From: Nostoc sp. CHAB 5834
Lineage (GTDB): Bacteria; Cyanobacteriota; Cyanobacteriia; Cyanobacteriales; Nostocaceae
Assembly: GCA_020829485.1 (NCBI GenBank)
Contig: JAIVFU010000013.1
Location: forward strand, 1-64,000
DNA: 64,000 nt
Reading direction: 5' to 3'
Made by a program: the position numbers and the translations under genes. Below the pieces are notes generated by a model. It was given only the letters and a program-made list of their open reading frames with translations. It did no database searches and was not told where the DNA came from. Of this stretch, positions 9,296 to 18,922 are shown in pieces. Position 1 is the first letter of the stretch; each line of letters begins with the position of its first letter.

Positions 9296-9406
9296 GAGGG
9301 TTGTAATAAATTTTAATGTTTTATGAAAAGAATGTTATCAGAATAACCTATGCAAACAAAACTTTACATCTTTTCTAAGAAAATCGTTTGTTATGGACAG
9401 ACTCAT

Positions 9407-9444
9407 GGAAAAATTGCTCTCCGTTTACCGGACAGCAATTTTCC
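9407..9444 (-). terminator. Terminator-like hairpin downstream of petM
   Basis: Imperfect stem GGAAAATTGCTGTCCG / CGGAGAGCAATTTTTCC when read on the minus strand, with a T run at its end, about 100 bp after the petM stop codon. It would separate petM from ycf39. Confidence 0.6.
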
Positions 9445-9540
9445 CAGTTAGCGAAAAGTATGAACGCCAGCTTGGGGCGAACAGAACTTTTCAAGGCAGA
9501 GGAAAACCTCTTCCCTCTCAATAGCCAATTACCGTAGGGA

Positions 9541-9645
9541 TTATTCTTCTGTGCCTTGAATTTTTAGTAACAACGCGCCTAAGCCCCAGCCTACGAAGAT
9601 TAAACCGAAGGACAATAGAGCTGCATTTAAAAGTTCGCCGCCCAT
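9541..9645 (-). CDS. petM: Cytochrome b6f complex subunit PetM
   Basis: 34 residues starting [17 protein letters not shown] and ending KIQGTEE. A single transmembrane helix (about residues 5-29) with the sequence typical of PetM, subunit VII of the cytochrome b6f complex in the thylakoid membrane. The ATG is preceded by AGGAGAATCACACC, a good ribosome-binding site. In Synechocystis loss of PetM alters expression of other electron-transfer components rather than abolishing the complex. Confidence 0.93.
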   Translation of the reverse strand: MGGELLNAALLSFGLIFVGWGLGALLLKIQGTEE

Positions 9646-9852
9646 TGGTGTGATTCTCCTTATGCAAATTAGTGTGTGTAAACTAGGTCTATCAGAAGCT
9701 CTTAAATTGTTGCTGTAGAATTAGACCTGTGTAAATAATCTTAAACTAGTTTAGCAAGTAATCCCTACTCGTTTGGGGGGCAATCCCTACTATAGAGCGG
9801 GAGAACAAGGGATAGGGGAAAAGTTTAATGATAATAATTATGAATAAATTTT

Positions 9853-10947
9853 ATGTATCAAAATAATTTCGATAATTTAGTGGATTTTAGCAAAAAGAAT
9901 CGCCCGCGTTTGGCGTTGACATTGGGAGATCCGGGGGGAATTGGGCCGGAGGTGATTTTGAAAGCTTTAGCAGAACCGGAAATTAGTAAAAAATATGACG
10001 TTACAGTGGTGGGAAACCGGGCTTTGCTGGGACAGATTTATTACAAACTGAATTTAACTGAGAATTTAGCACCTTTGGCAAATCCAGACGAGTTGTCAAT
10101 TATTGATGTGCCGTTGGATGGGGAAATTCAAGGTGAAATTATCGCCGGAATAGGTAATGCGGCCAGTGCTGCGGCTAGTTTTGCCTATATGGAATGTGCG
10201 ATCGCTCAAACACTGGCTGGTAAATTTGATGCTATTGTCACAGGGCCGATCGCTAAATCTGCTTGGAAAGCCGCAGGGTATAATTATCCAGGGCAAACGG
10301 AACTTTTGGCAGAAAAATCTGGTGTTGACCGTTTTGGGATGTTATTTGTAGCGCGATCGCCCCATACTAACTGGACACTCCGCACAATACTAGCTACCAC
10401 ACATATTCCCCTACGTCAAGTAGCTGATATATTGACACCGGAGTTGCTGACACAAAAATTGGATTTGTTGGTGGAGTGTTTGGAGAGAGATTTTGGGATA
10501 GAAAATGGGAGAATTGCGATCGCAGGTTTGAATCCCCACAGTGGCGAACAGGGACAATTGGGACATGAAGAACAAGATTGGTTAATTCCCTGGTTAGAGC
10601 AAGAGCGGCAAAATAGACCACAATTACAGCTAGATGGGCCAATACCGCCAGATACGATGTGGGTTAAACCTGGTCAAGCTTGGTATGGAAATTCTTTAGT
10701 ACAAAATCCTGCTGATGGCTATTTGGCACTTTACCACGACCAAGGCTTAATTCCTGTGAAGCTGATGGCGTTTGATCGGGCAGTTAATACTTCCATTGGT
10801 CTTCCTTTCGTTCGGACTTCACCAGATCATGGAACAGCCTTTGATATTGCGGGTAAGGGAATTGCTGATGCTACAAGTATGAAAGCAGCGATACATTTAG
10901 CGGCTGAGTTGGTTAGTCAAAGGTTAGCTAAGAAAAATGATGAATGA
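9853..10947 (+). CDS. pdxA: 4-hydroxythreonine-4-phosphate dehydrogenase PdxA
   Basis: 364 residues. Catalyses the NAD-dependent oxidation and decarboxylation of 4-phosphohydroxy-L-threonine in deoxyxylulose-5-phosphate-dependent vitamin B6 synthesis. Motifs in order: [47 protein letters not shown] with a metal-binding histidine, [20 protein letters not shown] and [14 protein letters not shown]. An extra 17 or so residues precede the usual start; an alternative start was not obvious. No operon partner. Confidence 0.93.
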   Translation: MYQNNFDNLVDFSKKNRPRLALTLGDPGGIGPEVILKALAEPEISKKYDVTVVGNRALLGQIYYKLNLTENLAPLANPDELSIIDVPLDGEIQGEIIAGIGNAASAAASFAYMECAIAQTLAGKFDAIVTGPIAKSAWKAAGYNYPGQTELLAEKSGVDRFGMLFVARSPHTNWTLRTILATTHIPLRQVADILTPELLTQKLDLLVECLERDFGIENGRIAIAGLNPHSGEQGQLGHEEQDWLIPWLEQERQNRPQLQLDGPIPPDTMWVKPGQAWYGNSLVQNPADGYLALYHDQGLIPVKLMAFDRAVNTSIGLPFVRTSPDHGTAFDIAGKGIADATSMKAAIHLAAELVSQRLAKKNDE

Positions 10948-11029
10948 TTCTATCTACAAATATAACTTCTCACGAAGTACTAATTAAAAGTCTTTAAAAC
11001 CCATTATAAGCAGTATTTTACTCATAATC

Positions 11030-11398
11030 TCAACTGTTTCCTAGTGTTAAGACTCCCGCCGGAAAATCCACCACTAACCGTCGATTTTTTAGCCACTGAC
11101 GGCCGAGTAAAAGTTCCGAAACTCCATCGCCTGCATAAACCGGGATATTAAACTCTTGTCCATCTATTCGCACTTTTCCAGCGTAGATATCAAACTTTGC
11201 TTCCCCCTTTGCTAGTTGCATATTTCGTTCACCTAAATATACCCAATCAAATTCCTCTAAATCCTGTTTGTCAATGGCTAGCCAGCCTGAAAATCCTGTA
11301 TCTAGCATGGCATCGACAGGTAATTCTAAACCATCAGCAGTAATCAACTCTATTTCAAAGAATAGCTGTTCCTCATCACCAAAGCTGCCTTGAATCAT
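11030..11398 (-). CDS. Clan AA aspartic protease-like protein (single-lobe retropepsin type)
   Basis: 122 residues. The MLDTGFSGWLAID segment (about 30-42) holds the D-T-G active-site triad, and ELLLGRQWLKNRRLVVDF near the C terminus matches the hydrophobic-hydrophobic-Gly element of retropepsin-like folds. Such single-lobe proteins would act as homodimers. The start overlaps the stop of the upstream gene by 4 bp (ATGA), so the two are translationally coupled. Substrate unknown. Similar small protein pairs in bacteria look like mobile modules, but no established function is known to me. Confidence 0.7.
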   Translation of the reverse strand: MIQGSFGDEEQLFFEIELITADGLELPVDAMLDTGFSGWLAIDKQDLEEFDWVYLGERNMQLAKGEAKFDIYAGKVRIDGQEFNIPVYAGDGVSELLLGRQWLKNRRLVVDFPAGVLTLGNS

Positions 11399-11712
11399 AT
11401 TGTGCCAGCTATTCCTGTTTCATTAATCCGAAATATAAACACCGGAGTATTCGGGTGATGCTGGCGAGACTTATTTATAGCAGCTAATTCATCTGTATCA
11501 ATGAAATAATCTCCACTTTCAGGCTCAACAGCCATATACCAGTTGTAGTGAGTTTTGATTAACTCTGGTTTAACTCGGTCAAAAATAACTTTACCGCGTT
11601 GGTAAAAAGCCTCTTGTTGAGCTTTCCATTGAGATTTTTTTTCTTCTGACCACTGAATATCAGGGAATATTCTTCCCCGACGAACTGTGCGAATAGGCTT
11701 TGGATCAGTCAT
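11395..11712 (-). CDS. Hypothetical protein paired with the aspartic protease-like gene
   Basis: 105 residues from the ATG at 11712, starting MTDPKPIRTVRRGRIFPDIQ. The frame is open to a TTG at 11778, but that gives an extension with no clear ribosome-binding site. The middle is rich in Lys/Gln/Trp (WSEEKKSQWKAQQEAFYQR), then NWYMAVEPESGDYFIDTDE and a C-terminal FIFRINETG. Hydrophilic, no membrane segment or signal. It may be a regulator or substrate of its coupled neighbour; I do not recognise the family. Confidence 0.6.
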   Translation of the reverse strand: MTDPKPIRTVRRGRIFPDIQWSEEKKSQWKAQQEAFYQRGKVIFDRVKPELIKTHYNWYMAVEPESGDYFIDTDELAAINKSRQHHPNTPVFIFRINETGIAGTI

Positions 11713-11793
11713 TGTTATTTTTCCCAATCTATTTTGAGATTTTACAACTAAATCATCGAAGCTATTTACTAGCTTCAAGTAAAGGCAATTTAT

Positions 11794-11829
11794 AAATACC
11801 AGTCATCTGTTTTCGGGCGACTGGTATTT
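11794..11829. terminator. Hairpin with T tract
   Basis: Perfect stem AAATACCAGTC / GACTGGTATTT followed on the plus strand by ATTTTTTT. It looks like a plus-strand terminator, but the nearest plus-strand gene (pdxA) ends 850 bp away, so it may end an antisense transcript or act as a control site upstream of the minus-strand pair. Otherwise 11830-12137 is without a recognisable gene. Confidence 0.45.
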
Positions 11830-12137
11830 ATTTTTTTGTGCTTTTTGGGTTAGAGAAAAAAGAGGCTAACGCCTAGTTGTAATGAAGAAGTTGTACTCCA
11901 ATAGTCGTGGAGTGGAATAGACTTTAAATATTTTTTCTTAAACGCTTTGCGCTGAAGGGGGAGTGAACTGACTAATTGTAACTGTATTTCCTATTGAGTC
12001 ACTTTAACGCAAGTTATACGGTCAAACCTCAGTAAAAATATTTAGGGAATTCGAGTTTTCCCTGAGTTCCTGAATCTGGCAATTATTAAAAGCAATTTCG
12101 TTTTTGTCCAACCATAGATAGCCTTGGCCCGGAAAAC

Positions 12138-12725
12138 ATGTCAGTTTACTTGAATAAGTACCAAAAGTCTGACAGGAAAACTATTCTAATGAGAATTTGG
12201 GCTACTACTGCTGTGCTAGCTTCTTCTTGGCTAATATCTGGGGCCATAGGTTCTGAGCCAATCAACGCTACTTCTGTTTTGGTACAAAATGCCATATCAT
12301 CTCCTGCACCAACGAATACAAAACAGATTACTGTTAGTAACACTGAGTTCGGGCTGAAGAGAGTTGATTCCAAAGGGAACGTTACCATTTTGCGGACAAC
12401 AAAAGTGCCACTTCAGCAAGGAAACGCCTACGGATGGCGGATTAAACTCAAAGACTACCAAGGTGAAGTGAAATGGCGCGAAGTCTTGCGTTTACCAAAA
12501 CCTCCAGAAACTTGGGGTACAGATAACGGTGAAGACTTCTCAATATCAGCAGATGGCACTACATCTGTGACACAGCGCACACAGTCGGCTCCAGACGGTG
12601 TGATTGAAAATTTTTGGACGATCGCTCCTGGCGATCCGCTTGGTAAGCATAGAATAGAGGTTTATATTGATGACCGTTTGATCAGTACTTTCGAGTTTGA
12701 AATTATTCCAGTAAAGCAGATTTGA
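12138..12725 (+). CDS. Exported hypothetical protein
   Basis: 195 residues with an N-terminal hydrophobic segment (residues 19-40, RIWATTAVLASSWLISGAIG) that looks like a signal peptide; an internal ATG at 12189 would give a more conventional signal sequence. The mature part is predicted beta-rich: QGNAYGWRIKLKDYQGEVKW, FWTIAPGDPLGKHRIEVY and a final FEFEIIPVKQI, suggesting an immunoglobulin-like sandwich domain. No cysteines in the mature part and no catalytic motif. Probably periplasmic; I do not recognise a named family. Confidence 0.6.
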   Translation: MSVYLNKYQKSDRKTILMRIWATTAVLASSWLISGAIGSEPINATSVLVQNAISSPAPTNTKQITVSNTEFGLKRVDSKGNVTILRTTKVPLQQGNAYGWRIKLKDYQGEVKWREVLRLPKPPETWGTDNGEDFSISADGTTSVTQRTQSAPDGVIENFWTIAPGDPLGKHRIEVYIDDRLISTFEFEIIPVKQI

Positions 12726-12855
12726 AGGGTATTGGGCATTAGTCATTAGTCATTCTCCCCCTGCTCCCCTCGCTCCCCCGCTTCTTCTTTTCCCCTTAAC
12801 CTTAAGCTGAAGAGTATCTTAGAGATAGAAGTTTGATTCTTATTTGGTGGCGATC

Positions 12856-13170
12856 GTGAATACAGAGGAATTCCTGCGATTGATTGAAAAGCAGCGCTCA
12901 TGTCCCCAGACGCTACCAAAAGCGCTGCAAGCAATGTGGTATGACAAAAAAGGTGATTGGAGCAAAGCTCATGAAATACTTGGAAATGCCAGCGATGCTG
13001 ATAGTGCCTGGGTTCATGCTTACCTGCACCGCCAAGAAGGCGATTTGAACAATGCCCGTTTTTGGTATCAGCGCAGTGGTCAGCCAGAGTTTTTAGGAGA
13101 ACTAAGCCAGGAATGGGAACAAATAACTTCTGTATTGCTAAGGAAGGTGAACGCAACACATGAATGCTGA
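12856..13170 (+). CDS. Conserved cyanobacterial hypothetical protein, TPR-like
   Basis: 104 residues from the GTG at 12856 ([15 protein letters not shown]); TTG and GTG codons at 12844 and 12847 also give open frames. Two helix pairs resembling tetratricopeptide repeats are visible ([20 protein letters not shown] and [20 protein letters not shown]). It overlaps the next gene by 11 bp in another frame, so the two are very likely co-transcribed. Function unknown. Confidence 0.65.
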   Translation: MNTEEFLRLIEKQRSCPQTLPKALQAMWYDKKGDWSKAHEILGNASDADSAWVHAYLHRQEGDLNNARFWYQRSGQPEFLGELSQEWEQITSVLLRKVNATHEC

Positions 13171-13528
13171 GGAATTAAAACGGCGTTTTGCCGCAGGAGA
13201 AAGATATTTTCCAGCCGTCAACTTGAGTAGGAACAAGCTGATTGGAGCCTATTTGCCTGGAATCAATTTATGGGGTTGTGACTTGAGTGGAGCAAACCTA
13301 GCTAAAGCTAAACTCTGGGGAGCAGATTTGAGTAGAGCTAACTTAGCCAAAGCTAACTTGACCAGAGCTAATTTGAGCGGTGTCAAACTCAATGAAGCAA
13401 ATCTCCGGGGAGCAAAACTCAACTATGCTAAGTTGTATGGAGCGAATCTAACTGGCGCTTACTACGATGACAGCACGCGGTTTTCTAGAGATTTTGACCC
13501 CATCAGTCAAAATATGCAAAAGGTATGA
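13160..13528 (+). CDS. Pentapeptide-repeat protein
   Basis: 122 residues. About 14 consecutive A(D/N)LXX-type repeats between residues 30 and 100, for example [20 protein letters not shown]. These form a right-handed quadrilateral beta-helix, usually a soluble interaction scaffold; cyanobacteria carry many. The first 28 residues ([17 protein letters not shown]) are the usual leader of the family. Its start lies inside the upstream gene. The following gap to 13760 has only heptamer-type repeats (GACTGTT variants near 13677-13728). Confidence 0.85.
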   Translation: MNAEELKRRFAAGERYFPAVNLSRNKLIGAYLPGINLWGCDLSGANLAKAKLWGADLSRANLAKANLTRANLSGVKLNEANLRGAKLNYAKLYGANLTGAYYDDSTRFSRDFDPISQNMQKV

Positions 13529-13760
13529 AGGGGGCTGGGTAATGGGGACTGGGAAATAGGAAAAAGTTTTTTAAAATTGGTAGTGGGTAAGAGCAACCAC
13601 CATAATTTTTTGATGTGAGTCATCTACCTTAGATGATAAGCTGTTACGCAAATAATATTGTACATTTACCTGATGACTGATGACTGTTGACGGTTAACAG
13701 TCATCAGTCAACAGTCAACAGTTAACGACATCAAAAGTGTTTATATAGTTTAGACGCGCA

Positions 13761-14708
13761 TCAGCTTATCAACATTTGTTCAAAAACTTTGGAAAGAGCA
13801 GTTTGAAAACGCTGACGATGTTTGAGTTTGAAAAAAGGTCGAACTATTTCTGCGTAGGTGTAGCCCTCTGTAGACATCGCACCTTTACCTTCTCTATTAT
13901 CAATCACTCGAATTGCCCGCAGAGTTCCCAACTGGATTTCTTTTTTTACCATCAACTCAGAAATTCCAATAGCACCGACACCATCTTCGATCGCTGCTTT
14001 TGTCATCTCTCCACTATTAAATACTAAAATTACATCCAATTCACTGAGATTGATTCCCCAATTTTGTAGGGCTTCCTCAAACCTTTGCTGGGTTCCAGAA
14101 CCTGGTTCTCGCATCACCCAAAGGGTTTGAGTCAATTGGCTTAAGTCAATTTCTCCCCACTCAAACCAAGAATGTTTTCGCCCTACTACAATTTGTAAGC
14201 GATCGCTTCCCACTATTTCATACTCTAGAGTACTCTGAAGCGCTGGCTTCACATCTCCTTCTACCAAACCCAAATCAAACTGTCCTGTCGCCGTTCCGAC
14301 ACAAATCTCTTCTGTATTAGCAAGGCTACAGTTAATCTGGATACCCGGATATCGGCTTTTAAACTCACTAATCTTACTTGGTAGCCAGTAGTTACCAATT
14401 GTCAGACTTGACCCTAATTTCAACTCACCCCGTTGCAGATTGTTCAATTCCCGCAATCCCCTTTCAGTCAAGGAAACTTGATCGAGAATTTTCTGTGCTT
14501 CTACTTGCAATAATTTACCAGCCTCAGCAATCTCGATATGGCGACCAATCCGATGGAACAGTTTCACGCCGTATTCTTGCTCTAAGTTGTGAATTGCTGC
14601 ACTGACAGCAGGTTGTGTAATATAAAGCTCCTCTGCTGCGCGAGTAAAGTGTAAGTGCTGCGCCACAGCCATAAAAATTTTTAGCTGCTCAAGCGTCATT
14701 CCTGCCAT
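13761..14708 (-). CDS. LysR-family transcriptional regulator
   Basis: 315 residues. Winged helix-turn-helix at 5-64 (LEQLKIFMAVAQHLHFTRAA, TQPAVSAAIHNLEQEYGVKL), then a periplasmic-binding-protein-like effector domain (about 95-300). The DNA-binding half resembles the CbbR/CysB-like group. It is divergent from a CadD-like transporter gene with a 206-bp shared upstream region, the classic arrangement of a LysR regulator and its target. That region contains AT-rich T-N11-A type sequences (near 14790-14815), but I cannot fix the operator. Confidence 0.85.
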   Translation of the reverse strand: MAGMTLEQLKIFMAVAQHLHFTRAAEELYITQPAVSAAIHNLEQEYGVKLFHRIGRHIEIAEAGKLLQVEAQKILDQVSLTERGLRELNNLQRGELKLGSSLTIGNYWLPSKISEFKSRYPGIQINCSLANTEEICVGTATGQFDLGLVEGDVKPALQSTLEYEIVGSDRLQIVVGRKHSWFEWGEIDLSQLTQTLWVMREPGSGTQQRFEEALQNWGINLSELDVILVFNSGEMTKAAIEDGVGAIGISELMVKKEIQLGTLRAIRVIDNREGKGAMSTEGYTYAEIVRPFFKLKHRQRFQTALSKVFEQMLIS

Positions 14709-14914
14709 TTATGGTATCCCTATAACTTGGTGTCAAATTTTTAATCACTTTCATTTATCATTTTGACAAACAAAAGCATTTGATTCTATCGGTTAGTTTG
14801 ACTAAAGTATAAATCAAAGCTTTCTACCTAGTCATTTGTCATTTGTCATTTGTCCTTTGTAAGTGACCAATGCCCCATGCCAATTCCCAAGCATGAAAAT
14901 AAGGACTTCCACAA

Positions 14915-15610
14915 ATGAGCGATTTCGTAACTGCAATTATCACAGGGATTACCGCATTCACTGTCACCAACATCGATGATATTGTGATTCTGACGTTGCT
15001 TTTTTCACAAATAAATAAAACGTTCCGCAATCGTCACATCTTTGCTGGCCAGTATCTCGGTTTTGCTGCATTGATCGTTGCTAGCCTTCCCGGTTTCTTC
15101 GGTGGACTGATCATACCGCAAGATTGGATTAGACTACTTGGTTTAATGCCAATAATCATTGGTGTGAGTAGTTTACTAAAACGTGAAGAGGATTCACCAG
15201 AAGAAGCCGAAGAAGAAACCGAAGCGTCTTGTCCTTCTGTAATTGCCAGTTTTATCTCTCCGCAAACATGCAATGTAGCTGCGATCGCCTTTGCCAATGG
15301 TAGTGATAATATCAGCGTCTACGTGCCCCTATTTGCCAACTCGGAATTAGATAGTCTGCTGGTGATACTAAGTGTATTTTTTACGATGGTGGGTGTATGG
15401 TGTTATACCGCTTATAAGTTAACTTATTTGCCTGCGATCGCTAAATTTTTAACAGAGAATGGCAATACTTTTGTGCCTTGTATATTGATTGGACTAGGTA
15501 TATTTATTGTTACAGAGAATGTTACTTGGACTCTTTTATCTGTAGTTTCTAGTTATATATTTTCATTGATTTTAAGTTTCAATACTCAGCCGTCGAGTGA
15601 AGAACAATAA
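14915..15610 (+). CDS. CadD-family transporter (cadmium resistance type)
   Basis: 231 residues. About five or six hydrophobic helices; N-terminal ITAFTVTNIDDIVILTLLFS with paired acidic residues typical of CadD/LysE-superfamily members, then an acidic cytoplasmic loop (EEDSPEEAEEETEA, about 90-105) and IAFANGSDNISVYVPLFA, a family hallmark. In staphylococci CadD gives cadmium resistance; in cyanobacteria the substrate is mostly inferred. Probably controlled by the divergent LysR regulator. STRR copies (CATTTGT) lie just upstream at 14836-14858. Confidence 0.8.
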   Translation: MSDFVTAIITGITAFTVTNIDDIVILTLLFSQINKTFRNRHIFAGQYLGFAALIVASLPGFFGGLIIPQDWIRLLGLMPIIIGVSSLLKREEDSPEEAEEETEASCPSVIASFISPQTCNVAAIAFANGSDNISVYVPLFANSELDSLLVILSVFFTMVGVWCYTAYKLTYLPAIAKFLTENGNTFVPCILIGLGIFIVTENVTWTLLSVVSSYIFSLILSFNTQPSSEEQ

Positions 15611-15704
15611 AAACTAAGTATCTAAGAAGAGGTGCATGATGAATTTTCTCACTAAAATGAATTTTGAACTGCAAAATATCTTACCTATCAACAGGAGTCA
15701 AAAC

Positions 15705-16367
15705 ATGAAAATCTGGAAATCTCTGCTAATTGTCTTGATGATTTTGGTTAATCTAGCCTTTGCTCAACCTTCTTTTGCTGATAGACCAAAGTTTAGCAAA
15801 AACCCTGACTATATCGAAGTCACTAAAGCTCTGAAAGAACTCTCTCAGAAAAAAGATACCCAAACTCAAGTTGAAGGTCTTACACCAGAAGAAATTCAAA
15901 AGAGAGTCGAGGAATTAACACTGCAAAAATATGCTTTAGAGACGGGAATCAACTGGGGTCAATGCGAAAACCAAACAGGTAATACCATAGCTGTATATGG
16001 CAAAACAGCAAATGATGATGAAGATGAAGATGCTGTATACGAAAATAATCTGTATTTTCTAGCTAATGGTCAGTCTACTCAAAATAACTGGGATTGTGAT
16101 GGCATCTATCTAGCGAATGATGTCGAGGTAGCAAATTTCACTTCTAGTCCTAATGGGCAAGGTCAAGAATTGACAGGGCCGGCTGCTCTAAAAATACTTG
16201 ATGGAACTCAGTTGGTAATTAAGACGAATCCAGATACTGGTGCGATTGACTTAAATGTTCCGACTGTGAAAGTTCTTAACAGCAAAACGGCTAATTGGTT
16301 TATCCCAGATATATCGCAGGCTCTCATAAATACACGAGTTCCTAATGCGCCTAGCAATCAGTCTTGA
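15705..16367 (+). CDS. Exported hypothetical protein
   Basis: 220 residues from the ATG at 15705, chosen because ACAGGAGTCAAAAC directly precedes it and it opens a textbook signal peptide (MKIWKSLLIVLMILVNLAFA, cleavage probably after PSFA). An in-frame ATG at 15636 would place 23 hydrophilic residues before the signal. The mature protein is acidic with DDEDEDAVYENN near residue 115, two cysteines (GQCENQTG, NWDCDG) and no recognisable domain. Probably periplasmic. It follows the CadD-like gene by about 95 bp and could share its transcript. Confidence 0.65.
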   Translation: MKIWKSLLIVLMILVNLAFAQPSFADRPKFSKNPDYIEVTKALKELSQKKDTQTQVEGLTPEEIQKRVEELTLQKYALETGINWGQCENQTGNTIAVYGKTANDDEDEDAVYENNLYFLANGQSTQNNWDCDGIYLANDVEVANFTSSPNGQGQELTGPAALKILDGTQLVIKTNPDTGAIDLNVPTVKVLNSKTANWFIPDISQALINTRVPNAPSNQS

Positions 16368-16420
16368 CATAAGACTGCATAATCTATTTTTGAATGATTG
16401 TTCTCAATTTAAATAGGGTA

Positions 16421-16483
16421 ACAGCCAAAATCAGAGGAAAAGCCTGACTTGCACTAGTGAAAAACCTCTCTGATCTTGGCTGT
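16421..16483 (+). terminator. Long hairpin, likely terminator
   Basis: Arms ACAGCCAAAATCAGAGG and CCTCTCTGATCTTGGCTGT pair over about 17 positions with small bulges, followed by TTATTTTTG. It lies 54 bp after the exported-protein gene and probably ends that transcript. Confidence 0.7.
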
Positions 16484-16689
16484 TTATTTTTGAATTTATC
16501 TATCCTCAATCTTAGGCTTGTTTTATTTAGATATCTCCATTAAAATAAATTTTGAGAAAAATGTACAATCACAACAGGTATATTTTATTAGCCCAACTAT
16601 TGCGCTGGGTGCAAGTCATCTGGAAGGAGATTTGGTATTACCTCCGCATTTTTTTAATCAGAGCCGCTTTGGGGATAAGGGTGTTATTG

Positions 16690-17118
16690 ATGCAGTTAAA
16701 ATCGAAACCTACAGAAGAAGATAAAGATAAAAAAAAGCCAGGACGACTAAATCCGTCCCGAATTCGAGATCATTTGGCAAATGAGCGTACTTACCTCGCT
16801 TGGATGCGGACAGGAATTGCTCTTTTAGGTTTTGGTGTCGTCATCGTGCGTTTGCGTGCTTTCCAAGTACCTTTAATCCCCCGTCCTGGCAACGGCTGGA
16901 AGTTAGGTTTAGTCTTCTCGCTGGTAGGTTTGATTACCGTGTGGCTATCAACGGGACACTATTTTGCTGTCCGCCGTGATATCGAAGAAGATACTTATGA
17001 ACCAACAGATCGTTGGGTGTTGCTGTTCAGTCTTGCTATCATGATTCTTGGCGCTGGAGTAATTTATTTTGTTTTTACAACTTCTTTAGATCCATCAAGT
17101 CCACTTATACCTGAGTGA
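16690..17118 (+). CDS. DUF202 / YidH-like membrane protein
   Basis: 142 residues from the ATG at 16690. Contains the DUF202 hallmark LANERTYLAWMRTGIALLGFG (residues about 32-52) and three transmembrane helices (around 45-62, 77-97 and 116-138), the typical YidH layout. The frame is open from 16552, but that extension is unlike the family N terminus. Inner-membrane protein of unknown function. Downstream (17126-17250) is a palindromic repeat element, not a gene. Confidence 0.75.
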   Translation: MQLKSKPTEEDKDKKKPGRLNPSRIRDHLANERTYLAWMRTGIALLGFGVVIVRLRAFQVPLIPRPGNGWKLGLVFSLVGLITVWLSTGHYFAVRRDIEEDTYEPTDRWVLLFSLAIMILGAGVIYFVFTTSLDPSSPLIPE

Positions 17119-17125
17119 TGGTAAA

Positions 17126-17250
17126 TAGGTAGGCATAATTAACATACAATAAAATCCGAGTTCGTAGTGAGCGATTCATCGCTCATAGAAAGGTTTATCG
17201 AGACTAAAGTCCTGACTACAAACTTTAATTTATTTACGCCTAGCTACTTA
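17126..17250. repeat. Palindromic repeat element, GTAGTGAG family
   Basis: Ends read AAATAGGTAGGCATAATTAA on the left and, in reverse complement on the right, AAATAAGTAGCTAGGCGTAA. The interior has the hairpin AGCGATTCATCGCT and a GACTAAAGTC core. A related copy lies at 21110-21275, and a single end near 45635. Confidence 0.6.
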
Positions 17251-17253
17251 TTT

Positions 17254-17976
17254 TTAAAACCGCACTTTGTATAACTCGAATAATTCCCCTGATTTGTGCG
17301 TTACGACTTTAGCACCAGCCGCCTTAATGGTTTTTTCCCACTCAGCTACAGGTTCTAAAAACACCTCAGCCCCCAAATAAGTTTCCAGAACTGCCCAATC
17401 TTCTGCTAGAGGCTGTTCTGGATTGAGAACGTCAAACACAAAATGTCCACCTGGTTTTAATACGCGCTTGACTTCTGCTAGTACAGTATTCCAGTATTCC
17501 AGTGGAAAATAGCAGCTAAATCCTGTTGCGATCGCAATATCAAACTGCTCTGATGGATAATTTAACTGATGGGCTGCTCCCAATTCAACACCTTTGAACA
17601 GCTTAGAATTCAACTGTGGCCCGCGAGAATTAAGGGTATCGCGTGCCACATTACTGATTTCTTGCCCATGAAAAAATGCTTGCCAATCCCGCCAAGGATA
17701 GATTAAAAAGCTGATACCACAGCCTATATCTAAACAGTGCTGGTTTTTTTTAGGTTCAGCAATTTCCCAGAAAGGGGAAGCAATTCTCCCTGAGAAACTA
17801 CCTCCAATCCACTCCCGGAATATCGGCATCGCCTGTACTTCGGCTGGGAGTTCAAAGGTTTCACGTTGATACTCTCGGTTAAAGCGATAGGCTATTTGGG
17901 CTAATGTTTCGTCCCAGTTGGTTGGTTTGGGTGAACTAAAGAGATTTTGGAACTGCGAATCGGACTTTTTAGACAT
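17254..17976 (-). CDS. Class I SAM-dependent methyltransferase
   Basis: 240 residues. S-adenosylmethionine-binding motif I is HCLDIGCGISF (about 89-99); post-motif segments FDIAIATGFSC and EVKRVLKPGGHFVFDVLNPE match the Methyltransf_11 group. The C terminus (WEKTIKAAGAKVVTHKSGEL) is also typical. Substrate not deducible. No operon partner on this strand. Confidence 0.8.
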   Translation of the reverse strand: MSKKSDSQFQNLFSSPKPTNWDETLAQIAYRFNREYQRETFELPAEVQAMPIFREWIGGSFSGRIASPFWEIAEPKKNQHCLDIGCGISFLIYPWRDWQAFFHGQEISNVARDTLNSRGPQLNSKLFKGVELGAAHQLNYPSEQFDIAIATGFSCYFPLEYWNTVLAEVKRVLKPGGHFVFDVLNPEQPLAEDWAVLETYLGAEVFLEPVAEWEKTIKAAGAKVVTHKSGELFELYKVRF

Positions 17977-18095
17977 TCGTTATTTATTTTACTGAACTGA
18001 TGTTTGTACTAAAGCAGATTGTAATATAAACGGCTGTAGGGTAGACATTACAATGCCCACCCTACAAGCTAGCCTTTCAGCAAACAGACTTAAAA

Positions 18096-18812
18096 TTAGC
18101 CCAAATCGAAGAGCAAGATTTCGCCGCCGATGTTGGTACTAATTTCTAGCTGTTCTTCGCCGTTGATTTGCACTCCATCGCCTGCTCTGAGTTCTTTACC
18201 ATTTAAGTTAACTATGCCTTGCGCTATTTGTAACCAGGCATAACGACCAGATTTAACTTGATAATTAACAACATCACCTGACTCTAAAACAGATGTGTAT
18301 AAATTAACATCTTGGTGAATTGTCACAGCACCATCGCGCCCATCTTTAGCAGCAATTAAGCGTAATTTGCCGCGCTTTTCTTCCAAAGGAAAAGCTTTTT
18401 GTTCGTATCTTGGCGCTAATCCTTCTTCATCGGGAAGAATCCAGATTTGTAGTAAGTGTAGTGGTTCATCTGGCGAAGGATTAAATTCACTGTGACTGAT
18501 GCCAGTTCCAGCACTCATAATCTGTGCATCACCAGGGCGAATTACCGATCCAGTACCTAAGCTGTCTTTATGCTCTACAGCACCTTCTAAGACATAAGTG
18601 AGGATTTCCATATCACGATGGCTGTGGGTAGGGAATCCAGCACCAGGGGCGATGCGATCGTCGTTAATCACTCGCAGAGAACGAAATCCCATGCGGTTGG
18701 GATCGTAAAAACTACCGAAGGAGAATGTGTGATAACTATCGAGCCAGCCCATTTTAGCGTGACCACGGGCGTTTCTATCATGAATTAGATGGCTAATTGT
18801 ATTTTGAGACAT
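18096..18812 (-). CDS. Pirin family protein (YhhW type)
   Basis: 238 residues, bicupin. The N-terminal cupin has the metal-binding [15 protein letters not shown] motif (about 63-77) and [15 protein letters not shown] (about 98-112), supplying the three His and one Glu of pirins; [20 protein letters not shown] is the family signature. YhhW of E. coli has quercetinase activity in vitro; the role in cyanobacteria is unknown. The C-terminal cupin is degenerate, as usual. Confidence 0.87.
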   Translation of the reverse strand: MSQNTISHLIHDRNARGHAKMGWLDSYHTFSFGSFYDPNRMGFRSLRVINDDRIAPGAGFPTHSHRDMEILTYVLEGAVEHKDSLGTGSVIRPGDAQIMSAGTGISHSEFNPSPDEPLHLLQIWILPDEEGLAPRYEQKAFPLEEKRGKLRLIAAKDGRDGAVTIHQDVNLYTSVLESGDVVNYQVKSGRYAWLQIAQGIVNLNGKELRAGDGVQINGEEQLEISTNIGGEILLFDLG

Positions 18813-18922
18813 ATATTTACCTCGTTCTTAATGAGTATTTAAAGACGCGATTCATCGCGTCTGTACAAAAGTTAGGAATGGAATTAGGATAAATTTTTAG
18901 TAACCTAATAACTTATTGAAGT

